Positions 24,126 to 33,645 of a stretch of DNA of 64,000 nucleotides are shown here, piece after piece. Each line of letters begins with the position of its first letter. The first letter of the stretch is position 1. The stretch covers positions 1-64,000 of the forward strand of contig DAOUHB010000066.1 in assembly GCA_034428935.1 (NCBI GenBank). Reading direction: 5' to 3'. The translations under genes and the position numbers were made by a program. The notes beneath the pieces are model-generated. The model did no database searches and was not told the DNA's origin. It saw nothing but the letters and a program-made list of their open reading frames with translations. This stretch comes from JAAYZQ01 sp034428935 (GTDB lineage Bacteria > Chloroflexota > Anaerolineae > JAAYZQ01).

Positions 24126-25457
24126 CTAGGGTTGTGTATAGCGGGCAAACGCCTCCCCTACGAAGGTGAGCCGCCCTGAGTTGGGATCGAACAGGTCGCC
24201 CGTGGGGTAGCGATCGTCCTGGAGGCTGAACCAGCACCAACGCTGCACGAGCCGGCCACCATCCGCGGGATAGCCCAACGTAGGGTCCCGGAGCGTGCGC
24301 ATGATCTCGAAGGTGCCCAGCATGAACTGGCGGACGGCCTCGGGAGGAAAGCCGTACTCGTTGGGCATGAGGATGCCATATTCGGTGACGATGAGGGGCT
24401 TGTTCTGCTGGCCCCGCTCCTTCATCCAGCGCCGGAACTCGACGAGCTGCCGGCGAAACAGATCCAGGTCGTCGTGGTCGCCGATCTCGTACAGGCGCCC
24501 GGCCGCGTCGTCCATTCCGGGCGGAATGTCCACCCCCCAACTGCCCCGTTCCTCTCGAAGCACGAAATTGTGCACGTTCCAGACGTCGACGGGCATCTCT
24601 TGCCCGTAGCGCTGGCGGTAGACCTCCAGAATGCGGTCAAGGTAGCGCAGGCGCAAGGGCGTCGGCTGCGAGACGCCGCCGATGGCCACCTGGCAGGTGG
24701 GATCGCGGCCTTTGAGGAGGGCATAGAGGCCATGGTAAGCCTCGGCATAGGCCTCGGCTGTGACGCTGTCCTGCCACTTGACGTCGGGCTCGTTGCCGAT
24801 GAGCCACAGGGCACCGGGCAGTGCATCCACGGCGGCCAGGAGGGCGTCGCCGGAGGGATGGATCTGCCCGTCCTTGAGGCGGATCATGGGCATGTAGCTG
24901 ACCCCGGCCGAGCGAAAGCCGGCAGGTCGCACGGCCCAGTCCAGGTACCAGCCAAAGCCCAACAGGTTTGCGATCTCGGCGGTGACCCGCTGGCCCCCAC
25001 TGCCCAGCCCCACCCGCTCTCGCAATGAATAGAGGGAGGCCGGCGCTGTCGTCGGCGTGGCGGGCAGCGGCGAGGGCAAAGGGGTTGGGGCCGGAGTCGG
25101 GCTTGCCGGGGAGCTGGGCAAGGGTGTCGAGTTGCCGGTTACCCGGGGCACCGGCGTGGCAGAGTCCTCTTCGGGCGAGGGCAGCGGGGCGGCCGTGCTC
25201 ACCGCCGCCGTGGTTCCGGGCGTCGAGGAGGTGACGACGGCGGGCGGCGGGCTCGCCGTGGGAGAGGGGGTGCCGGTCGGCGGTGGGGGCAGGATCGGCT
25301 CGGTGAGGGTCGGCTGCGGGGTGGCCGTGAAAAGAGGTGTGGCCCCCAGGGCAGCCAGCCCTCCGGGGCGCAAGGCGGCGAACAGCCCGCCGGCTACGAG
25401 GGCCAGGCCGCCGGCCAGAAGGGCCAGGGCCAGGACCGTGCTTGCACGCCCTCTCAC
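24126..25457 (-). CDS. Exported Pro/Thr-linker protein with GH-A-like glycosidase domain (paralogue of 28507-30999)
   Basis: A 443-residue protein: membrane signal (about 7-30, LALLAGGLALVAGG), Pro/Thr/Ser linker (41-140), then a TIM-barrel glycosidase-like domain (145-443). GNEPD (N222-E223-P224) and TEYG (E359) fit the acid/base and nucleophile of clan GH-A. The domain shares PTPLRLRYLD, DVWNVHN, DIPPG and GGRLVQRWCWFS with the larger protein at 28507-30999. Substrate is unknown; a role in trimming or attaching the glycan is inferred from its location. GTG 25457 overlaps the stop of the next gene upstream (GTGA). It is the last gene of the locus. Confidence 0.75.
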   Translation of the reverse strand: MRGRASTVLALALLAGGLALVAGGLFAALRPGGLAALGATPLFTATPQPTLTEPILPPPPTGTPSPTASPPPAVVTSSTPGTTAAVSTAAPLPSPEEDSATPVPRVTGNSTPLPSSPASPTPAPTPLPSPLPATPTTAPASLYSLRERVGLGSGGQRVTAEIANLLGFGWYLDWAVRPAGFRSAGVSYMPMIRLKDGQIHPSGDALLAAVDALPGALWLIGNEPDVKWQDSVTAEAYAEAYHGLYALLKGRDPTCQVAIGGVSQPTPLRLRYLDRILEVYRQRYGQEMPVDVWNVHNFVLREERGSWGVDIPPGMDDAAGRLYEIGDHDDLDLFRRQLVEFRRWMKERGQQNKPLIVTEYGILMPNEYGFPPEAVRQFMLGTFEIMRTLRDPTLGYPADGGRLVQRWCWFSLQDDRYPTGDLFDPNSGRLTFVGEAFARYTQP

Positions 25458-26113
25458 CGGGCAGCCCGCCTGGTGAGGAGGATGGCTGCCCCGGCGGCCA
25501 TGAGAAGCAGCCCCAGGCCGATCCAGAGGCACGGCGACAACAAGACCGCGGCCAGGTCCCGAGTTCCCCCCTGGGTGACCCCCAGCGCGTCGCCCTCCGT
25601 CCCATCGGCCACGGAGGGCGTCGTGGGCAGCGGCTCGGGCGTGGCGCTCGGCGGTGGCGGAGTGGCGGTGTGGCCGGCAGAGGGAGACGGCGCCCCGGTG
25701 GGCTCGGCCGTGGCACTCGCCGCAGCCGGAGACCTGGACGCCGTGGGCGAGGCGCTCGGCGCCTCGGTGGGCGTAACCGTGGCGGAGGCGGGCGCCGGAG
25801 AGGAGCTGGCCGGCGAAGGGCTGCTCTCGGGCACCGGCGTGCCGGTCGGCCCGGCAGCGGTCGGCTGCGGTGAGGTTGGCACGGGCGTGGATGTTGGCGC
25901 CGGCGGCTCGTCAGTAGGCTCTGGCGGCCTGGGCGTGCGAGTGGGCGCCTCGGGCGGCGGGGTAACCGGCTTGCCCGTGGGCGTCCGGGTGGGGATCGTC
26001 TGGCCGGCGTAAGCCGGGCTGGCGTCGCCGCCCACCCAGGCCAGCAGCCGGAGGGCAAGGACGGCCGCCAGGGCCAGGGCCAGGATCCGGCGGTCTCGTT
26101 TGCTCTCGTTCAA
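25454..26113 (-). CDS. Pro/Thr/Ser-rich surface protein with C-terminal membrane anchor
   Basis: A 219-residue low-complexity protein. N-terminal signal (about 8-20, ILALALAAVLALRLLAW) with a likely cleavage after AYAG, a ~130-residue Pro/Thr/Ser/Ala linker (repeated TPTP, PEPT and SPAS units), and a C-terminal span LSPCLWIGLGLLLMAAGAAIL with RRAAR. This is a signal-linker-anchor layout of wall-spanning surface proteins. There is no catalytic domain. TTG 26113 has GAGGAGGAGC upstream. Function unknown; a spacer or binding partner of the adjacent glycosidase-like proteins is possible. Confidence 0.7.
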   Translation of the reverse strand: MNESKRDRRILALALAAVLALRLLAWVGGDASPAYAGQTIPTRTPTGKPVTPPPEAPTRTPRPPEPTDEPPAPTSTPVPTSPQPTAAGPTGTPVPESSPSPASSSPAPASATVTPTEAPSASPTASRSPAAASATAEPTGAPSPSAGHTATPPPPSATPEPLPTTPSVADGTEGDALGVTQGGTRDLAAVLLSPCLWIGLGLLLMAAGAAILLTRRAAR

Positions 26114-26142
26114 GGTGCTCCTCCTCTCACCGCCCGGCGCGC

Positions 26143-28497
26143 TCAAGGCTGCCCCTCCGTCTCGGTCCCTGCCTGTGGCAGGCGGTACACGATCGCAAAC
26201 TCGCGATCCTCGCGCAGGTCGGTCTCGACCACCAGCGTGCCCTGCACCAGCTCGGCGCCGTCGGGCAGCCGGATCTCCAGGCGCAGGGGGACGGCCTCGG
26301 TTCCCGGCTGCTTGGCAGCCCGCAGGCGGTACTCCAGGAGCCCGTCGGGCCGGGGCAGGATGGCCTCCGCGGGCAGCTCGTACCGCCAGGCGACCGTGTG
26401 TTCCTGGCCGGGCGCCAGCGAGAAAAAGGCGGTCCAGGTTGCCCAATTGCCTGCCTCCAGGGCGGGCGCCAACGACGGCGACGCACCGCTCCGGGCGGCG
26501 AGGCTGCCTGCCGGCCCGGCCGGCAGTTCCTGTCCCTGCACCAGCCGGCTGCCTCCCGGGACGTACAGGCGAGCGTAATCCCAATAGCAGCGCTCCAGCA
26601 TGTCCTCGTATGCGTCGCCATAGCGGGCTTCTTGCACGCAGTCGCCCACCGGCTTCTTGCCCTGATGGCGGTAGGTGACGGCCAGGTGCGCGCGGGCCGG
26701 CCCGGCGGCCGCCAGGTCGACCTGGTAGTGGAGCGCGCGGTCGATCCGGGCGTCCACCTTGTTAAAGCCGGCGTTGCTGTCCACCAGCATCAGGAAATCG
26801 CCCGCGAGGCCGGGAGCCGGCAGGCCGCCGTCCCAATTGCGGGCCCGGAGCAAGGCGGCGGCCTCGGATGCGGGCAGGTAGACGAGCAGGTGTTTCTCGT
26901 CCAGGGCGCGCTTGACGGCAGCCACCAGGGCAGCCGGGTCGACCCCCTGGGGCTCGCGCATCCGGCCGATGAGGGCGGCAGCCACGTCGCCCATAAAGTC
27001 CTTGCGGTGCAGCCACCAGTCCTCGCCATCGCTGCCCACAGGCTGGCTCCACTGCCCCTGGATGACGCGCATCACGTTGCCGCCGCCCACAGGCTCGTCG
27101 ACCCCCGCTACGGTCAGGGGACCGGCGGCATCGACCAGCAGCCTGAGGGCCGATAGGTCCAGGGCGACGACGCCATCGGCCTCTACCCCCTGGTCCCGGG
27201 CATAGATGTCCAGTGCCCGCCGGGCCGAAGTGGGCAAGTCCGGGTCCCAGTTGGCGTCCCGGAAAAAGATCAGGTCGCCCATGAGGACGTGCTGAAAATC
27301 CTCCGGGGCCACTTCGTGGGGCACCGCCAGGTTGTCCACGGCATAACTGTCCCGAAAGTCCAGGCCTCCCTGCCCGCCGGCGGAACCTTCGAGCCGCCCG
27401 CCGGCGACGCGCAGCTCGCCAACACCGCTGATAAAACCGCCCGTGGCCCGCAGTTCCTGGTTGTTCTGGGCGATGACGAGGTAGGTGCGCGGGCCGTCGG
27501 CACCCAGGAGGTCGGGCAGGAGCAGGGCTCCGTCGACGGCGGCCCCGAACAAGGGCAGGATGTCGTCGAGGCGCGCCACGAGTCCCGCCACCCGCGGCGA
27601 GAGGGCAGCCGCGTCGATCCTCTCCCGCGCCTGCTCCACGGCGACCAGGTCCGACCGGGCCTGCTCCAGGGCGGGCCGTGCCTCGACGAGGAGGGGCAGC
27701 ATCTTTTCGCCGGCCGACAGAAGGGCCGGGCTGCCATCGGCCCCGCCCTCCAGCAGGTCCAGGGCCGGGGACAGGGCCTGGAAGGTGCGATCTCCGGCGG
27801 CCGACACGCCCACTGCCAGGTCCAGGAGGTCGGGCGCGGCCGCCAGGTCGCCTCCGTAGCCCGGCACCCAGACCAGCAACCGGCCGGCTTGCGGCAGGGG
27901 ACCCAACCGGGCGTCGATGCCCTCCAGATCGCGACGCATGCCCCCCAGGTGCTCCCCGGCACCGGCCAGAACCGCCACGTCCAGGGAGGAAAGGTCACCG
28001 GCGGCCAAACTCTCCAGGGCGCGCACGTGCCCCAGCAGCGAGCGCCCGTGCCCATAGAGCTGCACGGCCGTCACGGCCGCCCAGCCGCCCACGAGCAGCA
28101 GGCCGGCAGCCAGGAGCAGGCACCCCGCCCGGCGGCGCGTGGGCCCGGGCCCCGGGGGATCCGCCGGGGCCGCGCTGCCGGATGCCGCCTCGGTGGGCAC
28201 CTCCCTGCCGGCTCTCGCCAGCAACACCGCCTGGCGGGCCAGGACTGCGGCCGTAATGAGCGCCAGCGCCCCCCACAGGAGCCGCTCCCACCAGGACCGG
28301 CCGGCCAGGAGCAGCCCCAGGCAAAAGAGCAGCAGGCCGGCCAACAGGGGTACCTGCAAAGCCGGCGCGGCCAGCTCGTCCCCCAGGCGACGGCCCGCCT
28401 GCGAGGCGCGAAACGTGGCCATGCTAAAGACGGCCAGCATCAGGGCCAGGCCCAGGATCCAGAGCGCGTTGTAGAAAACACCCCACCAATCGATCAT
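26143..28497 (-). CDS. DUF4012 membrane protein
   Basis: A 784-residue protein with N-terminal spans (about 5-25, 47-65, 70-85 and 123-143) and a large extracytoplasmic DUF4012 region from about 160, with the family's signatures LLLPDLLGADGPRTYLVIAQNNQELRATGGFI, SYAVDN and FRDANWDPDLP, DYARLYVPGGSRLV. DUF4012 proteins recur in actinobacterial and Chloroflexota surface-polysaccharide loci; their activity is not established to my knowledge. ATG 28497 has AGGTG six bases upstream; a GTG at 28506 would add three residues. It lies nine bases after the glycosidase-like gene and 29 before the Pro/Thr-rich gene. Confidence 0.85.
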   Translation of the reverse strand: MIDWWGVFYNALWILGLALMLAVFSMATFRASQAGRRLGDELAAPALQVPLLAGLLLFCLGLLLAGRSWWERLLWGALALITAAVLARQAVLLARAGREVPTEAASGSAAPADPPGPGPTRRRAGCLLLAAGLLLVGGWAAVTAVQLYGHGRSLLGHVRALESLAAGDLSSLDVAVLAGAGEHLGGMRRDLEGIDARLGPLPQAGRLLVWVPGYGGDLAAAPDLLDLAVGVSAAGDRTFQALSPALDLLEGGADGSPALLSAGEKMLPLLVEARPALEQARSDLVAVEQARERIDAAALSPRVAGLVARLDDILPLFGAAVDGALLLPDLLGADGPRTYLVIAQNNQELRATGGFISGVGELRVAGGRLEGSAGGQGGLDFRDSYAVDNLAVPHEVAPEDFQHVLMGDLIFFRDANWDPDLPTSARRALDIYARDQGVEADGVVALDLSALRLLVDAAGPLTVAGVDEPVGGGNVMRVIQGQWSQPVGSDGEDWWLHRKDFMGDVAAALIGRMREPQGVDPAALVAAVKRALDEKHLLVYLPASEAAALLRARNWDGGLPAPGLAGDFLMLVDSNAGFNKVDARIDRALHYQVDLAAAGPARAHLAVTYRHQGKKPVGDCVQEARYGDAYEDMLERCYWDYARLYVPGGSRLVQGQELPAGPAGSLAARSGASPSLAPALEAGNWATWTAFFSLAPGQEHTVAWRYELPAEAILPRPDGLLEYRLRAAKQPGTEAVPLRLEIRLPDGAELVQGTLVVETDLREDREFAIVYRLPQAGTETEGQP

Positions 28498-28506
28498 GAT
28501 CGGCAC

Positions 28507-30999
28507 CTAGTGAAGCACCAGGGGCAGGTAGGTCTGGTCCAGCGCCCAGGGACACAACCGGCCGATGCGGTTGGCCCCTGCAGCCGCGTACCAGGCGCAA
28601 CCGTCTGCGTCTACGGCGACGTCCGTAGGCTCGCCCCCCGGGGTGGGCAGCCCGTACTCGACCAGCACGCCCGTAGAAACCTGATAGCGTCCCAGGCGGT
28701 TGCCCGCCCGCTCGGTGAACCACACCACGTCGCTGCCCTGGAGGGTGATGCCGTACGGCTCGCTATCGGGGGTGCTCACAGGCACCTCGGTCCAGAGGGA
28801 GGTCGTGCCGAAACCGAACGTGGCAATCTTGTTGCCCGCCCGCTCGGTGAGCCAGGGAATGCCCCCCTCCCAGGCCACGTCCTGAGGAGCGCTGTTGGCG
28901 GTGGGAATTGCCAGGTGGGCGACGGCGTTGTCGGCCAGGCGCATGCGGCCCAACAGGTTGGCCCCCGGTTCCGCGAACCACAAATACCAGTTGCCCAGGA
29001 CGGACGAGGCGGACAGCCCTGAGGGATGAGGGTTGGACACCTGCAGCTCCTCCTCGAAATCGACGACGTCAGTGGCAGGATTGAAGCGACCGATCTTGTT
29101 GCCCGCCCGCTCGGTGAACCATACGTAGCCCGCGGCCATGGCCACTTCCCACGGCTCGCTATCCTGCGTCGGCACCGGGTAATCGTCGATGGTTCCGCTC
29201 GCCAGGTCCAGCCGGCCGATCTTGTTGCCCGCCGACTCGGCGAACCACACCCCGCCCGCGCCATCCAGGGCCAGTCCCCAGGGTTGGCTGCCCGCGGTGG
29301 GGATGGTGTACTCGGTCCACTCCTCGGCCGCAACGTCGAAACGGCCCAGGCGGTTGCCGTCTCGCTCGGTGACCCACACCGCCCCGCCGCCGTCCTCCAG
29401 GGCGATTTGCCCGGGATAGCTGCCGGGTTGCGGCAAGGGGAACTCGCGGAGGGCGGGCAGACCTAGCCCCCCGGCCCCCTTCCCTACAAGGATAGGGGGG
29501 TCCAGGTCCTCTCCACTGGCGGAGGAAGGGACGAGGTCACGAGCGGGCGCCGCCGCCCTGTTTGCGACGACGGGCAGGTGGGCGACGTGCGAGGGTACGA
29601 CGAGCCGGCGATGGGGTTGGTTGTCGCACTCGGCCGGCTCGTTTACCTGGCCGAGGGCATCGATGGTCAGTTGCAGGTCATAGACGCCGGGGGCCAGGTC
29701 GGTCAGGCCGAAGGTCAGCTCTGTAGAACCCGAGGCCGCCAGGCCGGGAACGGTTTTCTCCAGGGTTCCCTGGCGCGGCCCGGCATACTGCAGGCGCACC
29801 AGGAAGGCGCCCGCGGGGCTCGTGCCGCTGTTGCCCAGGCGCACGGTCGCCGGCAGGGTGACGGTCTCTGTGGGGGACAGCGGCCGGCCCACGGCCGGCA
29901 CCTCCCAGCGAACCAACGCCAGCTCGGCATAGTCGAGGGCAGGCAGGCCGGCGGTCAGCGCCTCGTATTGGAGGCCGTGCTCGGTGATGGCCGCCGTGTG
30001 GGGGTCAAAGAGGTTGCCGTTAAAGCCCTTTGGGTCCGTCTCGAAGGGTGGCACGTCCAGGCTGAACCACGCCCAGCGCTGCACGAGGCGGCCTCCGTCC
30101 AGGGGATCGCCCAGGATTGGATCCTCCGTCGCAGCCAGGAAGTCAAAGGTGCCGCTCATGTAAGCGTTCACCCGGGGCGGGTCAAAGCCGTATTCCGCAG
30201 GCATGAGCACGCCGAACTCGGAGACGACAACGGGCATGCCCGCGTAGCCACGGTCGGCCGTCCATTGGCGAAAAGCCCAGATCTGGGCCTTGAAGGCATC
30301 CAGATCGTCGTTGTCGTCGACATCCCGGCGGACGCCAACCACGGCGTCGACGCCGGGCGGGATGTCGGCGCCGTAGCAGTGGTCCGGGTCATAGGCACAG
30401 CTCACCTCGTTGAGGATGGCGTTGTGAATGTGCCACAGGTCGGCGGGCAGCTCGTGACCGTAACGGGCCCGGTAGGCCGCCAGGACGAGATCGAGGTATT
30501 GGAGGCGAAGGGGAGTGGGCTGGACGATGCCGCCGGCTGCCACGCGGGCGCTCAGGTCGCGGCCCTTGAGAAACTGGTAGACGTCGTGGTAGATGCGGGC
30601 GTACTCGGCCGGGGGCAGGTCGTCCTGCCAGATGCAATCGGGCTCATTGCCAACGAGCCACATGGCGCCGGGATTGGCATCCACCACCGGGCCCAACTGC
30701 GCAGGATCGACACGATAGTTGTAGGGCGTGCGCAGCACCAGGGCGCGGTCCATGCCCGGGACGGGAGCGCCGCGCGTCAGATCTGCGGCCCAGCCGGCGC
30801 GCAGGCGGGCCACGTCAAAGGTCTGGGGCCAGCCCGCGCTGGTCGCCACAAAACCATAGCGCTGCCGCGCGACCAGGGTCGGGCGGCACGCGTCGGCGTG
30901 GGAGTCCGAATCCCCAGGCACGGCCGGCTGCTCGCCGGTGGCCCCCAACCCGGGGATCAATGCCAGCCAGAGTGCCAGGATAGCCAGGATTAGCTTCAT
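28507..30999 (-). CDS. Exported GH-A-like / CARDB / Vgb-propeller protein
   Basis: An 830-residue secreted protein: signal peptide (1-20, LILAILALWLALIPGLGA), GH-A-type TIM-barrel (45-390; NEPD with E119 and SEFG with E261), CARDB adhesive domain (about 395-495, LALVRWEVPAVG...GQVNEPAECDNQ), and a C-terminal virginiamycin-B-lyase-like (Vgb) beta-propeller (about 540-825) of six repeats each around VWFTERAGNKIGRF. The barrel is the paralogue of the 443-residue protein at the locus end. The propeller may bind carbohydrate or protein; nothing indicates antibiotic lyase activity. ATG 30999 overlaps the upstream stop (TGATG). Likely a glycan-acting cell-surface protein. Confidence 0.75.
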   Translation of the reverse strand: MKLILAILALWLALIPGLGATGEQPAVPGDSDSHADACRPTLVARQRYGFVATSAGWPQTFDVARLRAGWAADLTRGAPVPGMDRALVLRTPYNYRVDPAQLGPVVDANPGAMWLVGNEPDCIWQDDLPPAEYARIYHDVYQFLKGRDLSARVAAGGIVQPTPLRLQYLDLVLAAYRARYGHELPADLWHIHNAILNEVSCAYDPDHCYGADIPPGVDAVVGVRRDVDDNDDLDAFKAQIWAFRQWTADRGYAGMPVVVSEFGVLMPAEYGFDPPRVNAYMSGTFDFLAATEDPILGDPLDGGRLVQRWAWFSLDVPPFETDPKGFNGNLFDPHTAAITEHGLQYEALTAGLPALDYAELALVRWEVPAVGRPLSPTETVTLPATVRLGNSGTSPAGAFLVRLQYAGPRQGTLEKTVPGLAASGSTELTFGLTDLAPGVYDLQLTIDALGQVNEPAECDNQPHRRLVVPSHVAHLPVVANRAAAPARDLVPSSASGEDLDPPILVGKGAGGLGLPALREFPLPQPGSYPGQIALEDGGGAVWVTERDGNRLGRFDVAAEEWTEYTIPTAGSQPWGLALDGAGGVWFAESAGNKIGRLDLASGTIDDYPVPTQDSEPWEVAMAAGYVWFTERAGNKIGRFNPATDVVDFEEELQVSNPHPSGLSASSVLGNWYLWFAEPGANLLGRMRLADNAVAHLAIPTANSAPQDVAWEGGIPWLTERAGNKIATFGFGTTSLWTEVPVSTPDSEPYGITLQGSDVVWFTERAGNRLGRYQVSTGVLVEYGLPTPGGEPTDVAVDADGCAWYAAAGANRIGRLCPWALDQTYLPLVLH

Positions 31000-32345
31000 C
31001 ACACCCCTCCCATGGGTGCCAGGCGGTCGGCGGGCCCGACAGAGGTCAAGCCCGCCCGCTGGCAGGCCCGGGCGATGGCAAAGGAGGCGAGGATGAGCAG
31101 GATGAATTCCAACTCCCAGCGAAAGCGGGTGAGGACGTGAAAGCCGAGATAAACAAGGGTCTGGATGCCCAGGACCGCATAGAGCAAACCCCACCGTCGC
31201 CAACCATCGCCGCGCGCGCTGAGGGCCAGGCCCACGAGGGACACCACGGCCACCCCGGCGTACACCAGGCGGTAGACGGCCGTCCATTCGTCCTGGTACT
31301 GGGGGTTCGCCCCCAGGTTGGGCCGGAACCACCAGAAGCTGAGGAGCTTGCGCGCCTCGAGGGCAAGCCATTCTCCGGTGTTGGTCCGCGCGTACTCCAG
31401 GGCCGCCCGATAAAAGGCACGCTCCAGGTCCTGCTCCGGCAGCTCGGCCACCTGGGCTTCCAGCCCGTGGGGAAGGGGATAGCCGGCCGGGAACTCCAGG
31501 ATCTCGGGCCAGGATGGGTCCCGGGGAACGCCCAGGTAGGTTGCCAGTTGGCCGGCGTACACGTCACCGCCAGAGCCAGTGGTGAAAGGGTTGTTGCCCA
31601 GCCAGCAGGTGCGGCCGCCGTTGGTGGAGACAAAGGCCGGCCTGCCCAGGACTGCCCAGTTGCGTGCTACCCAGGGGAGCACGACGAGCCCGGCCCCGAA
31701 ACAGCACAGCGCCGCCAGGCGTGGGAGCCTGCCGGGTCGAGGACGCTTGAGAGCTAACCACGCGAGCATCGCTGGCAGCAGGAGCAGGGCCTGGGGCCGG
31801 CCCAATGACAGGATCCCCAGGGCCAGTCCCGCGGCGATGGCGCGGCCCGCCTCCGGCTTTTCCCGGAGCCGCCAGGCAAGGAGAAGGAACGCCGCCAGGC
31901 AGGCAGCCAGGAGGACCACAGACTCTGGAACCGTGGTCAGGATGACGTAGGTGGGATAGAGGGCCATGGCCCAACCCGCGAGCCCGCCCGTTAACGGCCC
32001 GCCCAGCGCCCCCGCCAGGCAATAGACCATCCAGACCGCCAGGGTGCCGGCGACCACCTGTTGCGCGCTGTGGGCCAGGCGCGGATCGGGCAGAACCAGG
32101 CTCAGGGTTATCCAGGCGACGTGCAGCGGAGGCATATAGGCTTGCAGCGGAGCATCGCTGCGCCAGCCGTAAAAGTCGTGGGCATACCCTTCTCCCGAGA
32201 CCACATGGAGGGCCGTCAGCCCACTGTCGGTGCGTTGGGCAAAATCGTCGGGCAGGGGCAGCAGCCAGGCCGCGGCCAGGCGCAGCAAAAGGGCGGCAGC
32301 CAGGATCGGCAGGGGACGGCCGAGCCAGGTCAGGACGGAGCGCAT
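30999..32345 (-). CDS. GT-C family membrane glycosyltransferase (GT39/ArnT-like)
   Basis: A 448-residue polytopic protein with about ten spans and a first extracytoplasmic loop containing QRTDSGLTALHVVSGEGY (acidic D near residue 43, as in GT-C enzymes that use polyprenyl-phosphate sugars). Later loop FVSTNGGRTCWLGNN is typical of Chloroflexota GT39-like members. It would transfer a sugar from a lipid carrier onto a glycan or protein outside the membrane. ATG 32345 lies one base after the upstream stop, with GGTGTAGC before it; a GTG 12 bases upstream is an alternative. Confidence 0.75.
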   Translation of the reverse strand: MRSVLTWLGRPLPILAAALLLRLAAAWLLPLPDDFAQRTDSGLTALHVVSGEGYAHDFYGWRSDAPLQAYMPPLHVAWITLSLVLPDPRLAHSAQQVVAGTLAVWMVYCLAGALGGPLTGGLAGWAMALYPTYVILTTVPESVVLLAACLAAFLLLAWRLREKPEAGRAIAAGLALGILSLGRPQALLLLPAMLAWLALKRPRPGRLPRLAALCCFGAGLVVLPWVARNWAVLGRPAFVSTNGGRTCWLGNNPFTTGSGGDVYAGQLATYLGVPRDPSWPEILEFPAGYPLPHGLEAQVAELPEQDLERAFYRAALEYARTNTGEWLALEARKLLSFWWFRPNLGANPQYQDEWTAVYRLVYAGVAVVSLVGLALSARGDGWRRWGLLYAVLGIQTLVYLGFHVLTRFRWELEFILLILASFAIARACQRAGLTSVGPADRLAPMGGV

Positions 32346-32346
32346 G

Positions 32347-33627
32347 CTACACCGCACCCACCGCGCTGGCCGCGACCTGCGCCCTGCTTTCGATGCTGCC
32401 CTGCGCCCGGCTTCCCAGGACCAGCCACAGGGGAGCGATCACCGACAGGCAGGCCCAGACCACGGTGTGTCCCTTGGCATAGTAGGTGAAACTGTCCGTC
32501 AGCCCGTGGACCAGGTAGGCGACCAGCCCCCCCAGGAGGCCGGCGGCCAGCGGCCAGAGACCGCCGCCCCGGGCGTGACGCACAGCACCGGCTCCCATCC
32601 ACAGCAACAGCGCCATCTGCGCCAGCCAGGCGACGAGGCCAGGCAGGCCGTAGTCAGTCCCCGCCTGCAAGAAGAGGTTGTGGGCGTGGTCCAGGACCGT
32701 GTCCGGCCCGACGGTCGCCAGGGGGTAGAGAAGCCACAGCGCCCGGCCAAAGCTGCCCATACCGACCCCGGTGAAGGGAAAATCGCCCATCATGGCCAGC
32801 GCCCGCGACCAAAGCTCCAACCGTCCCTGGGCGCTGTTCACAACCCCCGCGCCGCCGGCCGTCACAAAATCCAGGGCAGGCCCTGGATAGATCAGGAGAC
32901 CCGCGATGCCCACGACAGAGATGGTGGCGAGCACCAGTCCCCAGCGCCGGTCCCGTGCCAGGGCCACACAGGCTGTCCCGGCGACAAAGCCCAGCATCGC
33001 GCCGCGAGACTGGGTCAGGAACAGCGCCCCACCCTCAAACAGCAGGGCCGCCAGCAACGGCAAACGGCGCCAGCCGCGGGTCCCCCAGGCGTAGGCCAGG
33101 GTGAGGGGCATCATCACGGCCAGGGTTCCACCTACGATGTTGGGGTTAAAGCCCGCAGGGTTCCAGAAGGGAGTGATCAGTCCCATTGGGCGGCCGCCGA
33201 GGGCACCCCCCGGACCCATGCCGGCGAGGCCCACGCCCGCTATGGCCAGGGTCGCCACCAGGATGGCGATACCGGCCCAGGTCAGCCGGGCCTCGCCGCT
33301 CAAGGTGTTCACCGCACCATAGTAGAGGGCAACGGCGACGAGGATCTTCTGGACCTGGGGTAGTGCCAGCTCGGGCGACGCCGTGAGCAGGAGGGCGCCC
33401 AGGCAGACGAGCAGGAGGATCAGCCAGGGCAGGTCCAGGGGCGTGGCCGGGACAAAGGCGCCGCGCCCCAACCGCGACAGGATCCACAACGCCGGCAGGC
33501 CGAGGAGGGCCAGGGCGACGAGGGCGACGGGCACCCGCTCGGGAAAGAGTAAAGGCACGACCAATGGCGCCAGCGGCACGAGTTGCCAGCGCGTAAGGGT
33601 CTCGAGCAGTTCTTTCAGTCTGGGCAT
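32347..33627 (-). CDS. O-antigen ligase family protein
   Basis: A 426-residue polytopic protein with about ten spans and the family's long periplasmic loop: SAQGRLELWSRALAMMGDFPFTGVGMGSFG, then DHAHNLFLQAGTDYGLPGLV with the conserved HxxNxxLQxxxExG-like segment (here the E is replaced by D/T). Wzy/WaaL-type enzymes polymerise or ligate undecaprenyl-linked glycan. The region 150-175 (GGRPMGLITPFWNPAGFNPNIVG) is typical of the family. A second Wzy-type protein occurs at 48584-50134, so this one may be the ligase attaching the polymer to the surface. Confidence 0.8.
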   Translation of the reverse strand: MPRLKELLETLTRWQLVPLAPLVVPLLFPERVPVALVALALLGLPALWILSRLGRGAFVPATPLDLPWLILLLVCLGALLLTASPELALPQVQKILVAVALYYGAVNTLSGEARLTWAGIAILVATLAIAGVGLAGMGPGGALGGRPMGLITPFWNPAGFNPNIVGGTLAVMMPLTLAYAWGTRGWRRLPLLAALLFEGGALFLTQSRGAMLGFVAGTACVALARDRRWGLVLATISVVGIAGLLIYPGPALDFVTAGGAGVVNSAQGRLELWSRALAMMGDFPFTGVGMGSFGRALWLLYPLATVGPDTVLDHAHNLFLQAGTDYGLPGLVAWLAQMALLLWMGAGAVRHARGGGLWPLAAGLLGGLVAYLVHGLTDSFTYYAKGHTVVWACLSVIAPLWLVLGSRAQGSIESRAQVAASAVGAV

Positions 33628-33645
33628 CGTTGTGAAACGAGCTTG

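Noticed and set aside
25454..26584. Pro/Thr-rich protein starting at 26584
   Set aside because: The upstream half is out-of-frame translation of the DUF4012 gene; TTG 26113 has a strong ribosome site and a signal peptide.
29040..29460. Streptogramin B lyase (antibiotic resistance)
   Set aside because: The Vgb-like repeats are one domain of a large exported fusion in a glycan locus; resistance is not supported.
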